64,000 nucleotides of DNA from Micropterus salmoides (lineage: Eukaryota > Chordata > Actinopteri > Centrarchiformes > Centrarchidae): NCBI RefSeq assembly GCF_014851395.1, contig NW_024040152.1, forward strand, positions 18,528,308 to 18,592,307, written 5' to 3'. The notes under the pieces were generated by a model, which was not told the origin of the DNA, ran no database searches, and saw only the letters and a program-made list of their open reading frames with translations. A program made the position numbers and the translations under genes. Shown piece by piece: positions 37,801 to 49,080 of the stretch. Each line of letters begins with the position of its first letter. The stretch's first letter is position 1.

Positions 37801-39424
37801 TACTTAGCAACTACTCAGTATAATGTATAACTTTACTTAGGGGGGGGACAAAAAAAGTAACTAATGACTAACTAACGAGTAAGTCATGAGTCGTTACTAG
37901 TTTTGTGCCCCTCGGTGGCTGATTCAGAGTTATATAAGGAACGGCTCATGAAGAGAGTGGTCAGTATGTCGATTCACAGATATTTATGAACTAGGCTTAA
38001 TCATTATGATATGATTCATCAGTATATCTCAGTCTGTTCTCTAGTAACTCCCCATTATCATCTATACAGTCCTTGATTCTGAGATATTCAGGAACGCCTT
38101 ATTAACGATTAATTAATTATCAGGTTGTTACTGATTCGTTACTCACTCGTTCCTTCGCTAATACTGCAGGGATTGAAGTGTGGTGCACACACCTCTTGGG
38201 GTGCTTAAGCTGCCTCTAGGGGGTGCACGAAAGGAAACAATTTATGCTGGTATAATGGTGTAATAACTACAATACTTTTTCACGTGGGATTTTTAATGAA
38301 ATAAAAACATGAAACTTAAAATTGTCCTTTGTATATTTCCTTTATATGGGCTTGAAAAAAGCTATGTTGCTGATTTTTTTAAGGTGGGGAGGATTGGGGG
38401 TGCAATGTAGAAGAGGGTGTGCTGCCTAAAAAGTTTGGGATCCGCTGGTGTACCGTATTGTAAAATGTTAACAACATCTCTATTTACTTAAAAGAGCAAA
38501 ATCACATTAGAAACTACTGCTTTAGATACATACACTTTGACATCACATAGATAACACTGTTGGTCCTGGATGACATGGGGTTGCTTTGTCCGGTCAAAAA
38601 GCGGCATTGGACTGGAATAGCACTGTTTGGCTCTCACACCAGAATCTGCTGGATCTATAGTCACAGCAGCAATATGGGTGAAAAGGTGTACAATAAATGC
38701 TACGGCCATCAGCTGTACATGACAAGAGTAAAGGAAAATAGTAATAATATTGGAAAAATACTGCCATATGTGATACATGTGCAAAAAGTGCATTATAGTA
38801 AAAACCACAATTATACATGAAGAAGAAACTGTAGACTGTTCCACACAAGTGGATCTTTTGTGTCAGAAAGTCAGTTCTGAAGAAATCAACTGTTGTCATG
38901 GCTGAGTGAAGCTTCAGTTAAATAAAACAGTGTTGACATCATGCAGCATTCTACATGTGACAAAAACACCACTGATTATGTCTTTTGGGGTTCATAGAGA
39001 CCAGAGAAACAGAAACAGTCACGTCTGGTGTGACTGTAGCCCATATAGACCGACCACACAACAAAATCCTTGTCTTGTCCAGCAGCCCAAATAAAACAGT
39101 AACGTAGGCTAATGTTTGCTCCATATTAAAATCTGAAATACCCATTGCTTCACACTTAGCAGTCGGCTAAAATGACAGCAAGGTTTCAGCTGCGTGTTAG
39201 GATACAGCATAGACCACATGTTTCCACGGCAGCGGCAGAAGAGGGATATAGATGCCGAAGCTGACTATGGCGAGGTAGCTGTACAACAGCCAGCCAAACA
39301 CTTGGAAAGCCTGAGGGGGCCACGACCATCCGTTCATCCTGGGAGGCTTGGAGGGGACCAGCTCATTTCCACCGCTGCTGCGCATGGGAGATGTACGCCT
39401 CAGCCTTTGATTGAAGCACTTCAT
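34829..39424 (-). CDS. zdhhc11: Palmitoyltransferase ZDHHC11
   Basis: Ten coding exons, 39424-39206, 38712-38534, 36415-36314, 36208-36084, 35954-35799, 35688-35582, 35500-35451, 35359-35296, 35217-35139 and 34971-34829, join to 1,224 nt and 407 residues, close to the mammalian length. Two membrane segments lie at about residues 40-62 and 72-92. The cysteine-rich domain follows, with CYLC at 126-129 and HCGVCNKC at 139-146. The DHHC catalytic motif is at residues 151-154, followed by KWLNTCVGGRNYW. Two further membrane segments are at about 168-193 and 232-260. The tail is polar and serine-rich. DHHC enzymes transfer palmitate to protein cysteines at endomembranes, and ZDHHC11 has been tied to STING-dependent innate signalling. 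The catalytic cysteine and zinc ligands are all present. Intron 2 carries a Tc1-type element. Confidence 0.94.
36548..37768 (+). mobile_element. Tc1/mariner transposon with perfect 29-bp inverted ends
   Basis: The element is 1,221 bp, flanked by TA (36546-36547 and 37769-37770). Its inverted repeats are identical over 29 bp (36548-36576 and 37740-37768), beginning CACTCACCTAAAGGATTATT. It contains one transposase frame in plus orientation, opposite to zdhhc11. The perfect ends and near-intact frame imply a recent insertion in zdhhc11 intron 2. The same element type is widespread in fishes. Confidence 0.95.
36696..37736 (+). pseudogene. Tc1-type DDE transposase with a single in-frame stop
   Basis: The frame runs from ATG at 36696 to TAG at 37736, a full-length family size of about 346 codons. 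It has one internal stop, TAA at 36879-36881, directly after a CGA codon, and no frameshift. The N-terminal part is a paired helix-turn-helix DNA-binding region (LSISQSAQLLGFSRTTISRV). The catalytic triad is visible: WSDES for the first aspartate, FQQDNAPCH for the second, and DLNPIEHLW for the glutamate. I count 36 residues between the second D and the E, against 34 in Tc1 itself. This points to the DD36E lineage described as Incomer. The enzyme excises and integrates its own element at TA. The stop splits off the catalytic part, so this copy should be inactive unless translation re-initiates at 36912. Confidence 0.9.
37800..38470. repeat. Repeat-like intron sequence next to the Tc1 element
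   Basis: Part of zdhhc11 intron 2. It holds clusters of TCATGAGTCGTTACTAG and TTACTGATTCGTTACTCACT type words, and a stretch ending AAGTTTGGGATCCGCTG that resembles the ends of common fish hAT-like repeats. Boundaries and family are unclear. Confidence 0.3.
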
Positions 39425-41471
39425 CTAGACAGCGCACGAGGAAAATAGACACATTCATTTGAGAAAAAGCTTCAAACATCCATGTGCACACAAGTCTAGC
39501 TCCTGCACAGTATGGCTGCATTTGCTGGGAAAATGAGATAAGAAAATTAGTTGAGCATAATGATAGTGACTGTTTGCCCATTATGGGCCTACACTTTGTT
39601 TCAGGTAGGTGTACCTAAAACATAGGCAGCTGTAGACCTAATACAGGAGCATTAGTTTAAGCTCTCTGGTATAAATGAGGTGGACAAAATATCAGAAACA
39701 CCCCTCAGGAATACAATTCAACAGAACTACTAACTAAAGCCTCCAAAATGACTAAACAGCAGATTCAACACCTTTCTAAGCAGTTTCAATACAAACTTAA
39801 CATTATAACCTTAATGAAGGTAGGATTTATTAATAAGCTGTTTTTTAAAACATGCATTAGTTTTAGTTACTTAATAAACTGTGTGTAGCCTATTGTGTGA
39901 CAGAGGCAGCAGAAGGTGCCTCATCATCCTCACAAATGACAATAGCACCACCACATATAACAAGGAGGATATTGCCACATAGAGAAAACAGCTGATCCAG
40001 AGTACACAAAAAGCAACACCCCTCTCGTTGTAACAGGCCTTACAATCACATGTTTTGCCCTTGGCTTTAAAGCTGATTTAACACACAGACAGCGCTAAAA
40101 GTCTACAAATTAGCCACAAACCTGGAAGGAATCAACAGTTTGTCTGCTTTAAAACAAGAAGACAATTAATAATGCTTATTTTTTTAAATCATCACTGCAT
40201 TAGACCCATTAAATTTTAAGCTAGTTGCCAAGTAACGTTAACAGCTATTAAACGTCTGTTGTTTCTGACGGTGAGTTCTGTAGCCTCTGTTTTGCCTCAA
40301 AACTAAAGCTGCTAGCAAACGTTAATTTAAAGGTTGTTTGCCTTAGCTCACTTCAAATAAACAAGAAAGTCATAATAAGTTAACCCATGACATTAGTTTT
40401 ACAGCACGTAGAATTACTTACTTTTGCAAGTGAAAGGCAGCAACCATAAAATTAAAACAATTGTGCTCTTGTTCAAATACAGACGGTGATTTCCACCACT
40501 TGATATCCCATAGTTTGTCAGCCTGACAGGTGATTCAGTAAGTAAAAATCACATGATGAACAAACACATCGGAAGAACAACGCGAGCCAGTTAAAAAGGC
40601 AACCTTTAACATGGAGAAAATGCTCCTATGTCCTTGGAGCTGTGTCACCGAGAGACGTGAGGCAGAAGTTGAAGAATCAACTCACTCAGCATGTCGTCGC
40701 AGCGCTATGGAAACTGCCCTTCTGCGCATGGGCACTACAGCTCTCTTCAGGATACCCAGCTCTTTATTGTGGCCCTTCTCTGATTGAATGGGTATGCGTG
40801 TAGCTTGCCTATCAAACGCACAGTCTGTGCTAGACTTTCTTTGGTGCCCTGTTTGATACAAGCTCCTCAAAGCTAGTGTTCTTTTCCTTTTGAGATCAAA
40901 AGGGAACTGCAAACACAGAGAAAAGCTCAACACTTCTGCTTTCAAACTAAAGCCCTACTTTGATCTTAAGCTTCTCATGTAACACTAAACATAATGTTAA
41001 TGTACACTGCATGCATATTGTTTTATTCTCACTTCCCTATTGTGTCTTCAGGTTACATTCTACAACAGTAAACTACAGTTTACAAATCTGATGACTCAGC
41101 AGTGCATCTTTACTGCAGCTGAACGATCTTGCAACACCCTTTAACGGCAATTGCACTAAATTTGGACAAACATAACTGGTAGACAGTTCCTTCATTTAAC
41201 AGCTGCTTCCACAGTATGTGTAATGAAGTGGATAATACTTTTTCAGTTGCTTATTGAACCACACACATTTATCAATACAGGTGCAAGCCTTTATTTTTAA
41301 AGTGTTGCACTCTTACAAAAACCATACAGTTACACTACAAACAGTCTGTACAATTCATGTTCAGTCTTTAAACAGGTCAGAGGATCCCTCCGTCTCCACA
41401 GTGTTTAAATAGTCCAAGGCTGAGTACCCAGTGGTGTTAACACCAGGATAACAAAATGGCAGTGTGTGTGG
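39425..41471. other. zdhhc11 upstream region and brd9 3' region
   Basis: No coding exon was recognised. The zdhhc11 ATG exon is followed upstream by AT-rich DNA. A more GC-rich spot with an NRF1-like TGCGCATGGGC is at 40680-40740 and is the best candidate for a zdhhc11 promoter and untranslated first exon. The brd9 3' untranslated region occupies about 41290-41471 if the poly(A) signal at 41290 is used. Confidence 0.45.
41290..41295 (-). terminator. Poly(A) signal of brd9
   Basis: TTTATT on the plus strand is AATAAA on the minus strand, about 180 bp after the brd9 stop codon. It is the first canonical signal seen downstream of the stop. Confidence 0.6.
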
Positions 41472-44400
41472 TCAGCTGTTGGCTGTGCTCTCTGGTTCCG
41501 GAGACTGCAGGAACTCGTAGGGATCATGAACCATTTCAGACTGGTCGCCAACGCCCAGGTGTGATGGGCTCCCTGTGGATAAAAAAAAAGGCTTCTTATG
41601 TTGTCGCACTAGTGTTACTATTCTGTGAAAAACCATGGAAAGTGGAGGTGTAACATTTATTCGATATTTACCAATAAGTTGAGCAACATTGTAAAATAGC
41701 TTGTTTTCATTCTGATGACAATAATATAATGCTCAATAAAACAAAAACAATACATTATAACTAAAAAGCAAAGATAGTGCTCCATTCTAAGCACTTCCTT
41801 TTATGTATCACTCGTATTGCAGTTACCTAAGTGGTGCTGGTCCCTTTCTGAGGCATTAGAGAGGGAGGACAGGTTGGACGAGGGTCTGGAGCCAACTCTG
41901 TCCACCTGAGCCTCCTGGAACTCCTGCATGAGTTTGTCTGCATCGTCAAAGTGCTGCTGGCCCTCCTCATTCCCCGGCTCTTTCTTCACTGTTTTACCTG
42001 ATGAAGAAAGGGGGAAGAAAATTAAATACTATTTAATTAATGTTATACTAGGAATATGTGCACAAAGACAGCAACAATAGTGTACCACAGTAGCATAATG
42101 ACAGATCACTGTAATACAGGTGTTTTTTGACCTGGTCAGTTTATACAAGCCTTAGGATAGTAGAGCATTACAGAGATGTTTTCTCAGAGAAAGATGGTCA
42201 CTACTACCATTTTACCAAATATCCAATATTTTTGTCATGCGTCCATCAATTAGTTTGACTGCTGTGTGCGTTTCAAAATGTACTAAAAACTCTGCCTGAG
42301 AGTTTTAATAGGATTAGGGTGTTTACATGGACATTATCCCTTCAATAATGAGACTCCACATAGCTCACTCTCAGTACACTTCCTATGAGCCTCATCACAT
42401 TAATGTAATGCAAGTTAAGCGTTTACATGGACTCCACCTTACTCATCTTACTACCTTAATTAGCTTATGACTGGTTTACTGGTGCACATGCAAATGCAGC
42501 CACTCAAGAGTTTTGATGGGGATACTCACCTAATGAGTTTAGCATGGATATGTCCAGAGACATATCAGGATAGTTCTTCATTGACATAAAGTCCAGGACT
42601 GAGCCACTCTCTCCCAGGCCACTGCCATCTGCCATCTGCACAAAAATACACAGTGTCAATCAGACAGTCGAGAAACTTTTTAAATGTACCGTCACTTTGA
42701 ACAAACCAAAGCATACCTGCATGTCACAGATGTTGGACTTGGTTTCATCGGGTTTCAGCATCATGTTTCTTTTCTGAAATGTAAAATAAGCATCATACGC
42801 ATAGCAGGCCTACATCAGAGAAACCAGGCTGTGGTAGAATTAGTCAAGACAGCCCTGGAGGCTGAGAGGATGATGGAAGTAATGTGTAATAGCGGATATT
42901 GCTGTATATCAAGTGCAAGTGAGATACCTGTCGGATTTGACTGACAGCTTTAATGTGATCGCCTGCTGTCATCTTGTCCAGAAGCCCATCGACCCAATGC
43001 TTTGTGACACTTCCACAGCCTTTGACAAACTCCTGTATGCTGAGAGTGAAAGTGAAGACACTGCAGGCTGAAAAAGGGGGCACCTAATTTTCCCTCGACT
43101 AGATCATTTCAAATCTTAGTTTAACTTGTGACAGAAAAGCCCCCCTACCTGAGAGCACATTGAACTCCTGTGTCATCTCCATAGGCTGAATAGAGCATGT
43201 CCACCTCATCAGACAGCAGGTCTGGAAAGATGGAGTTCTTCTGAAGGCTCTGAATGTTGTAGGCACTGCTCAGAAACGTTACTACACAGAATAAGAAAAA
43301 AACATCACCTTTTATAAGCCACTGATTGTTTTTAATTGGATGGGACCATTACAGAGGTGGTATTATGCTCATTTTCAGGTTCTAAATCCTATTTAGGGGT
43401 TGTACCAGAACAGGTTTACATGGTTTAATTTTCAAAAAACACCATATTTTTTGTCATACTGCACATTGCTGCAGCTCCTCTTTTCACCCTGCGTGTTGAA
43501 GGCTTTGTTTTAGCTAAGGAGTGATACATCTTGTCTCTAAATGATCTTTGTTGGGAGTTGCACTTGCGCAGTTCCTAGTTAAGGACTACTAGCCAATCAG
43601 AAGCAGAGAAAGGCGGGTCAGCGAAAAGAAGGTAAACAGCTTCGATTCAGCTGTAGGCTTCATGTTGCTGACCAGGTTGGCAATTTGGACTGGAGCAAGA
43701 GTTTCAGAGTGGTGAGCTATTAATCTGTAACAAAAGTATCTTTCATCCATAAAGTTGTAACTGAGCTCTGTCTCTACATCACAGTAACAACTTCATGTCC
43801 ATTGACTGCTTGGAGGGTAACAAGTGTTTGGAAGGGAGATGAGAGGTGTGCTGCAGCTCTGTTTTTCCACCAGTGTTTTTTGAGGGCGTGTCGGACTAGT
43901 CACTCAGCAGGCATTATCACACGTATTTTCATTGTGATGTCACAAGAAAGGGAAGTAAAGGCTGGCCTACAAACTAGTTGTTTTCATGCAGTTCAGAGCA
44001 GTGTTTTCTGTGGGAGATGGGAACTCCCTTTGGGGTGGACTTTGGGCTTTTTCACTTTGCAAACCTAGTACATGCACAAAAAAGATATATAACTCAATAA
44101 AGGAGAGGGAAAAAGACAAAAACCATAATACCACCTCTTTAAAATGACTAATATGAATTAAATCAACAAAAGTGCACTTCATGACATACCTTTGTGTCTC
44201 CTGTCATCTTTGAAACCCAAGGTTGTTAATCCAGGCAGCAGCTTATTTGACAGAGAACTCAGGTCCACTTTATGAGTCTCCTCTTCTGCAAAAAATAAAG
44301 AACGAAGATGATTTTAGATATCACTTATTATACTAATGTAGTGCAGATCTTGAGTGAACATAGGTTTTGAAAAGATGTTTCAAAGACAACACAGTGGTAA

Positions 44401-47400
44401 CAAACCTTCTGCATCCGGATCAAGCTGATTTACAACAGTATATAGAAGAGAATTGTCTGGCTCTTTGCGCAAGTAGCCCATCTGAAACCACAGAACAGAG
44501 AAAATGGAAGTCTTATTACCACTTTGTCATTTTATGTCAAAAAACACAGCAACAGCAGGCAGAAACATTGTATATGAATATAAATGTATTCAAAATGAGC
44601 ACAATAAACTGGGAAAACCTTGGAGTTGGGCATGTATCTGTTGATTCGATCTCGAGCTTCATCTGCAGAATGCTCAACGAGTGCCAGGACATGCTCCTCT
44701 GCTGTGCTGTCAGTCAAGCTGCAAGCATTTCCCTCTGGTTCATACAAGTAACTGAAATAACAGAAGTGACCGGATCATTATACTGACAGGGTGCTGAATC
44801 ACATTACATCAAACACTAAGGACTTCCCTACTAGCCTTTCAGACTACATTTCATTCCTTAAATGTATACAAAATGTCACATTTAATCTAGACATCACATA
44901 TAATTAATACCTGATGACTTCCTTCATGTCTTTGACTGGTTGTTTCTTGGACTTCTTGGCTGATTCCACTGGGATAGGGATTATCTCTGGAGGAGGTAAA
45001 TCAGCTGCAAGGTCTTCATCTCCCAAAATGGCTGCCTGCTGGGTGTAATCCATGTCCTGCATGAAAGACATGCTGCGCTTCAGAGCCAACAGCCGTTCCT
45101 GTACAAAGGGCCGGGAAAAAAAGGGGCAACACTTAACTGGCAATGTATAGATAAGAGCGGAAATGGAATAGAAAGGGACAGCAGAACGTTGTTATTGATT
45201 ACAGTGTTGTTCTAAATCCCTTGGTCAACTGACATTAACGACAGACTTGTCTTTGTTTGGGATACTGCATCCAAATTAGTTTTATTTGTATGTCGGGTTC
45301 ATACCGCTCAGCTGCTAGAAATGAGAAAGCGTCAGTGCTTTTAATAAATTCCATTACTCAGTGTAAATGGAGCAGACATCATTACTGCAGTCTGTCTGCT
45401 CGTAATCTCAAACTTACTGAAATTCACAAATTAAAACTAAAGTGTAAAATTTTTGGAATATGTGTCAGGGTAGATTTTCTCTTATAAGGGTCAACACAAA
45501 GCAAATTGTCCATTGTTTATATGTTTACATAGTACACTGACAATTTGATATTTTCCATGTAAGTATTTAAGCTGAAGTCAAAATACCTATCTGTAATAAT
45601 AGGTTACCTGTAAAATGATATGATCAAAAGCTGAAACAATGGCAAGTGAAGCACTAACAGAACTGGCTCAGTACAAAAACTTTTAAATGAAATTAAACCA
45701 CGAGACAGCCAACATGGTCAAAGTTGGTCTAAAATCGATAAGATGGATGGGTTACAAAACAAAGACATAGCATAAAAAATGACTTCATTACCTTGCTCAT
45801 CATCTTGAATCCTGTATGAAGCAGTTTCTTGGCAGCCTTGTAATAGACAGTCTCTGGTCGGTTGTACACCATGGCATTGTCGCACATCAGCTTAAAGTCC
45901 GCCTTAAGCCCAAAAAGTGTTCAAACAGGTGTGAGGGTCTTACACTTTATAATACTCCCAAAAGAAATACATATTCACCATCACAACAAAGGTATCCTCA
46001 CCTTAAATTCTGTAACTGTGTTGTAGTCATTATTTAAAATCTTGTCTTTCATGGTGCTGAAGTCCATCGGATGTTTGATAATCATTGAGTAACCAGGAGC
46101 AATCGCATCCGTTACCGGAAATGAGAAAAATCCATGGGGGTCTTTCCTGGAAGACAAGTGATGCACCATTAGTGTTTTTCAGTGCAGCACCAACATTTAC
46201 ATTTGTTCAGACTGGTCTTTCTGAGTGCAAGTGTTCCCTTTCCATCAGGCCGTCATCTGTCAGGTCAATATAATCACTATGAATGGATCTTGCTTGTGCT
46301 GTGGTTTGATGAACTAGACCACATCATACATGTTACGTGGCCTGATTTAAGATTGGTCAGATGTTGTGTTGATAGCAATCTATGGCTAATACATCTGCAA
46401 AGTCACACACAACTTCTCTGCCACAACAGGACTCACTCTATGTATGATAAAAGCTCATGTCCCAGCTCCACTTACAATAATAAATGCCTACAACAGTTAA
46501 GAGGCAGAAATGTTTATTTCATCCTACAATATTTAGCATGTAGGTGTTGCATGGAGCAAATAACAAATGCAAATTGTATGCAAAGGTGACATTTTGACTT
46601 GTGGGTGGTGTAAAAAAGAAAGCTCAGAATGCATCCAAAGTAGAAAGGTTTTATCTTGTGGGGAGTGTAACTGTGTTTAAATTAAATTTCATGGCAATAT
46701 GCCATCAGTGATTAAATAACCCTTGGTCTTTTGGACTATTTAAAGCATCGACTGCAATCTCGTTAAATGTCTTCAGGAGCAGCACTGCAATAATAAAAGG
46801 ACAGAAGGCTGACATTACGGGGGAAGCAGCACTTAGCATCCCTCTTTCTCACCTCTGCAACTGCCTCAAAAAGTGCTCCAATAGTTGTTGACGAGGAGTG
46901 CACTCACTCTCTGCATTGGGCATAAAAAAATACAAATATTAATTTACACATTTGTGATTGAATAACTGCTAAAATAAAATGTAACATTTGTTTGCCAAAA
47001 AAGTTTGACGTGTTCCTCATAAACAGGTTACCTTGTTGTGTCCTGCATGATCTGACTGGTCTATCTCCTTGCTGTTCTACTTCCACCTTCACGTTGGGGT
47101 GAAACTCGTCCACTTCAGGCTCCATCTCAAACTCTCTCTCTCGCTCTTTCTTCTTCTTCTTCTCTTCCGGCTGATGAGATTAAATCATGACGTGAGTGAC
47201 TGACATTTACATTTCTTCATTTAGCTGACGCTTTTATCCAAAGCGACTTACAATTGCTATACATGTCAGAGGTCGCACACCTCTGGAGCAACTGGGGGTT
47301 AAGTGTCTTGCTCAGGGACACAATGGTGGATGGGTCACAATGGGGGATTGAACCCGAGTCTCTCACACCAAAGGCGCCATCATCAACCCTTGCCAGCAAA

Positions 47401-48566
47401 ATCATTAAGAATTTGTTGGTCATATCCTCAGGATTAAATTTACTCACCTCTAATCCAATAGTTATACTTTTGGGCAATGTGAAAGGTTCAACAGGCACAC
47501 CAGCACTGGTAGCAGCTGTAGCAGCTGCCATCTCTGATTCATTCTGCTCTCGCTCTCTCTTCTTCCTCTTTTCCTCCTGTATGATGGCATGAAAGGATGA
47601 TGAATTAATTTTTCATTTATAGTGGCAAAAACACAGATGCCATAAAGTAGAATGTTGTTTTGTAAACGAACCTTCCTCCGTCTTCTGTCCTCATCATCCA
47701 CATATTTGTCTTTATCCTTTTCAGACTTTTTCTTCTTCTTCTTCTTCTTCTCTTTGTGCCGTTCTCGTTCGTGGTCTGATCTGTCATCGTAGTAGCTGGA
47801 GTCATGGCCCGAACCAGAGAGCTCTGTCACCTCACTTCCTCCAACTTTGAGCACAAGCTTCAGGGGCTTCTCGAGAGCCTTGTCCTCATAGTCTATAACC
47901 ACAACAATCAAGAAATCAGGATAACGGAGACAGAAATCATTGTTCAAGGTGAAAAGCTGTAGTAGGAATAGCTGAGGATGTGCAATAACGTTGGCTTTAG
48001 TATGTGGGAATGCTGTAAGTGTTGTCTGATATTACTTACAATAAATAGGAGTCGATGTAGCTTCTCTGTCTTAAAAATATTTAAGACAGAGAAGCTGATA
48101 TTATATTGAGTGAGTTGTATTGTTTTCTCCTGTTTTTTTAAGAGGTAATTCTTTAATTGGTGTTTTTGCTTAATCGGTTACGTAATTACACAGCAAAGAA
48201 ATTTCGAAATTATAAAACAAAACAGATATAACTAACTTGCAGTATTACCTATAATATAACGTACTATCACAACCACAAAACAAAAACACAATCAAGAAAT
48301 ATGTAATATATTATAACAAACGGATTAAATCAGGATTGTAGCAGAACATTATACCAACATTATAGCAAGTAGAACAGATGAATGTGCTTCGTATTGGTAG
48401 ATTAGGGTAATTCTTTACAATAAAAAAACGATCAAATCCGCTGCTAAGCTAGCTAACGTATAGGCAGCTGGAACAAAAGAGCCGCGGTAAGTCATATTAA
48501 AATGTGCTCTCAGTCACCATCAACTGTTCTCCACTCCGGCTTATGTTTCTTGTGTTTCTTCCCCAT
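41472..48566 (-). CDS. brd9: Bromodomain-containing protein 9
   Basis: Seventeen exons, 48566-48518, 47892-47672, 47576-47448, 47170-47032, 46910-46853, 46146-46002, 45902-45792, 45098-44911, 44751-44619, 44481-44406, 44285-44190, 43281-43149, 43039-42928, 42773-42717, 42635-42530, 41997-41827 and 41572-41472, join to 2,025 nt and 674 residues; human BRD9 is 597 aa. It begins MGKKHKKHKPEWR, then EKPLKLVLKVGGSEVTELSG and a lysine-rich run. The bromodomain lies at about residues 185-290 with HPMDFSTMKDKI, the acetyl-lysine-binding asparagine N261 in VYNRP, and the gatekeeper tyrosine Y267. A DUF3512-type region and an acidic, serine-rich tail (SRPSSNLSSLSNASERDQHH) follow. BRD9 reads acetylated histones in the GLTSCR1/BRD9-containing non-canonical BAF complex. 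The extra length comes largely from exon 3, which resembles exon 4. Confidence 0.96.
43349..44142. mobile_element. Non-autonomous DNA element with inverted ends in a brd9 intron
   Basis: Left end AGAGGTGGTATTATG (43353-43367) and right end CATAATACCACCTCTTT (44124-44140) are inverted copies. TTAC and TTAA at the borders are consistent with a decayed TTAA target site. The roughly 790-bp interior has no long frame. It lies between brd9 exons 11 and 12. Confidence 0.62.
47201..47385 (+). repeat. SINE-like dispersed repeat, plus orientation
   Basis: It contains CATTTAGCTGACGCTTTTAT, CCAAAGCGACTTACAATTGC, GGGGTTAAGTGTCTTGCTCA and GGGGGATTGAACCCGAG; the last loosely resembles a tRNA T-arm. It matches the minus-strand copy at 34075-34218. 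It sits in the intron between the two related brd9 exons 3 and 4. Confidence 0.65.
48059..48096. repeat. Perfect 17-bp inverted repeat with 4-base loop
   Basis: AGCTTCTCTGTCTTAAA (48059-48075) and its exact reverse complement (48080-48096) surround AATA. It lies in brd9 intron 1. The pairing stops abruptly at both outer ends. No terminator, tRNA or known element explains it. Confidence 0.85.
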
Positions 48567-49080
48567 ATATCCGTACTCCGAAGTCTTTTGTTTATTCCAA
48601 TAATGTTTCCAGTGGTCGCTAGCGTTACTGTGGTTGTAACAAATCTTTGCAACAACCAGGCTAGCGGCAGGCGGATGTGAAACCCCAAAACAAATGATGT
48701 ATTTCCGGTGTAAGAAATCAGCGCGCTGAATTCGAGTCTGTCTCTGTCAGCTTTCTGACAGCACAGCGGACCGTCTATAGATTCTTGGCTACCAGGGCTT
48801 TGGTTGATGCAAGTAATCAGGATTGATAACGTACATGGTGTAAGGTATGGTTTCAGATGTGTCGATGTAACGTTAGCAAACTGCTTACTTTCACTGAATG
48901 TTAGCCAGATGTGCTAGCTAGCTGCAACATCGCCAAGTTTCTTAGCTAACAAAATTGGAAAAGTGCCGTCTGGTTAAGCAAACGTATCCGACCGAACATA
49001 ATCTAAGTTAACTACTAAATGTGAGGAATGCTGTTTTTAAAGCTTTGAATGTTGATCTGATGTCCACAGTTTTTGCAGGA
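48567..49080. promoter_or_regulatory. Shared divergent promoter of brd9 and trip13
   Basis: 514 bp separate two start codons that face away from each other. The part near 48700-48740 is CpG-bearing, with TTTCCGG (ETS-like) and GCGCGC. The trip13 ATG lies two bases after a TTTTGCAG that looks like a splice acceptor, so trip13 probably has an untranslated first exon near 48760-48850, inside this interval. No TATA box is evident. Confidence 0.6.

Noticed and set aside
47340..47385. tRNA gene suggested by a T-arm-like GGGGGATTGAACCC
   Set aside because: No A box, acceptor stem or cloverleaf could be paired around it, and it is part of a dispersed repeat.
47254..47592. 112-codon plus-strand frame
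   Set aside because: It combines the antisense of brd9 exon 3 with the SINE-like repeat, so it is not an independent gene.
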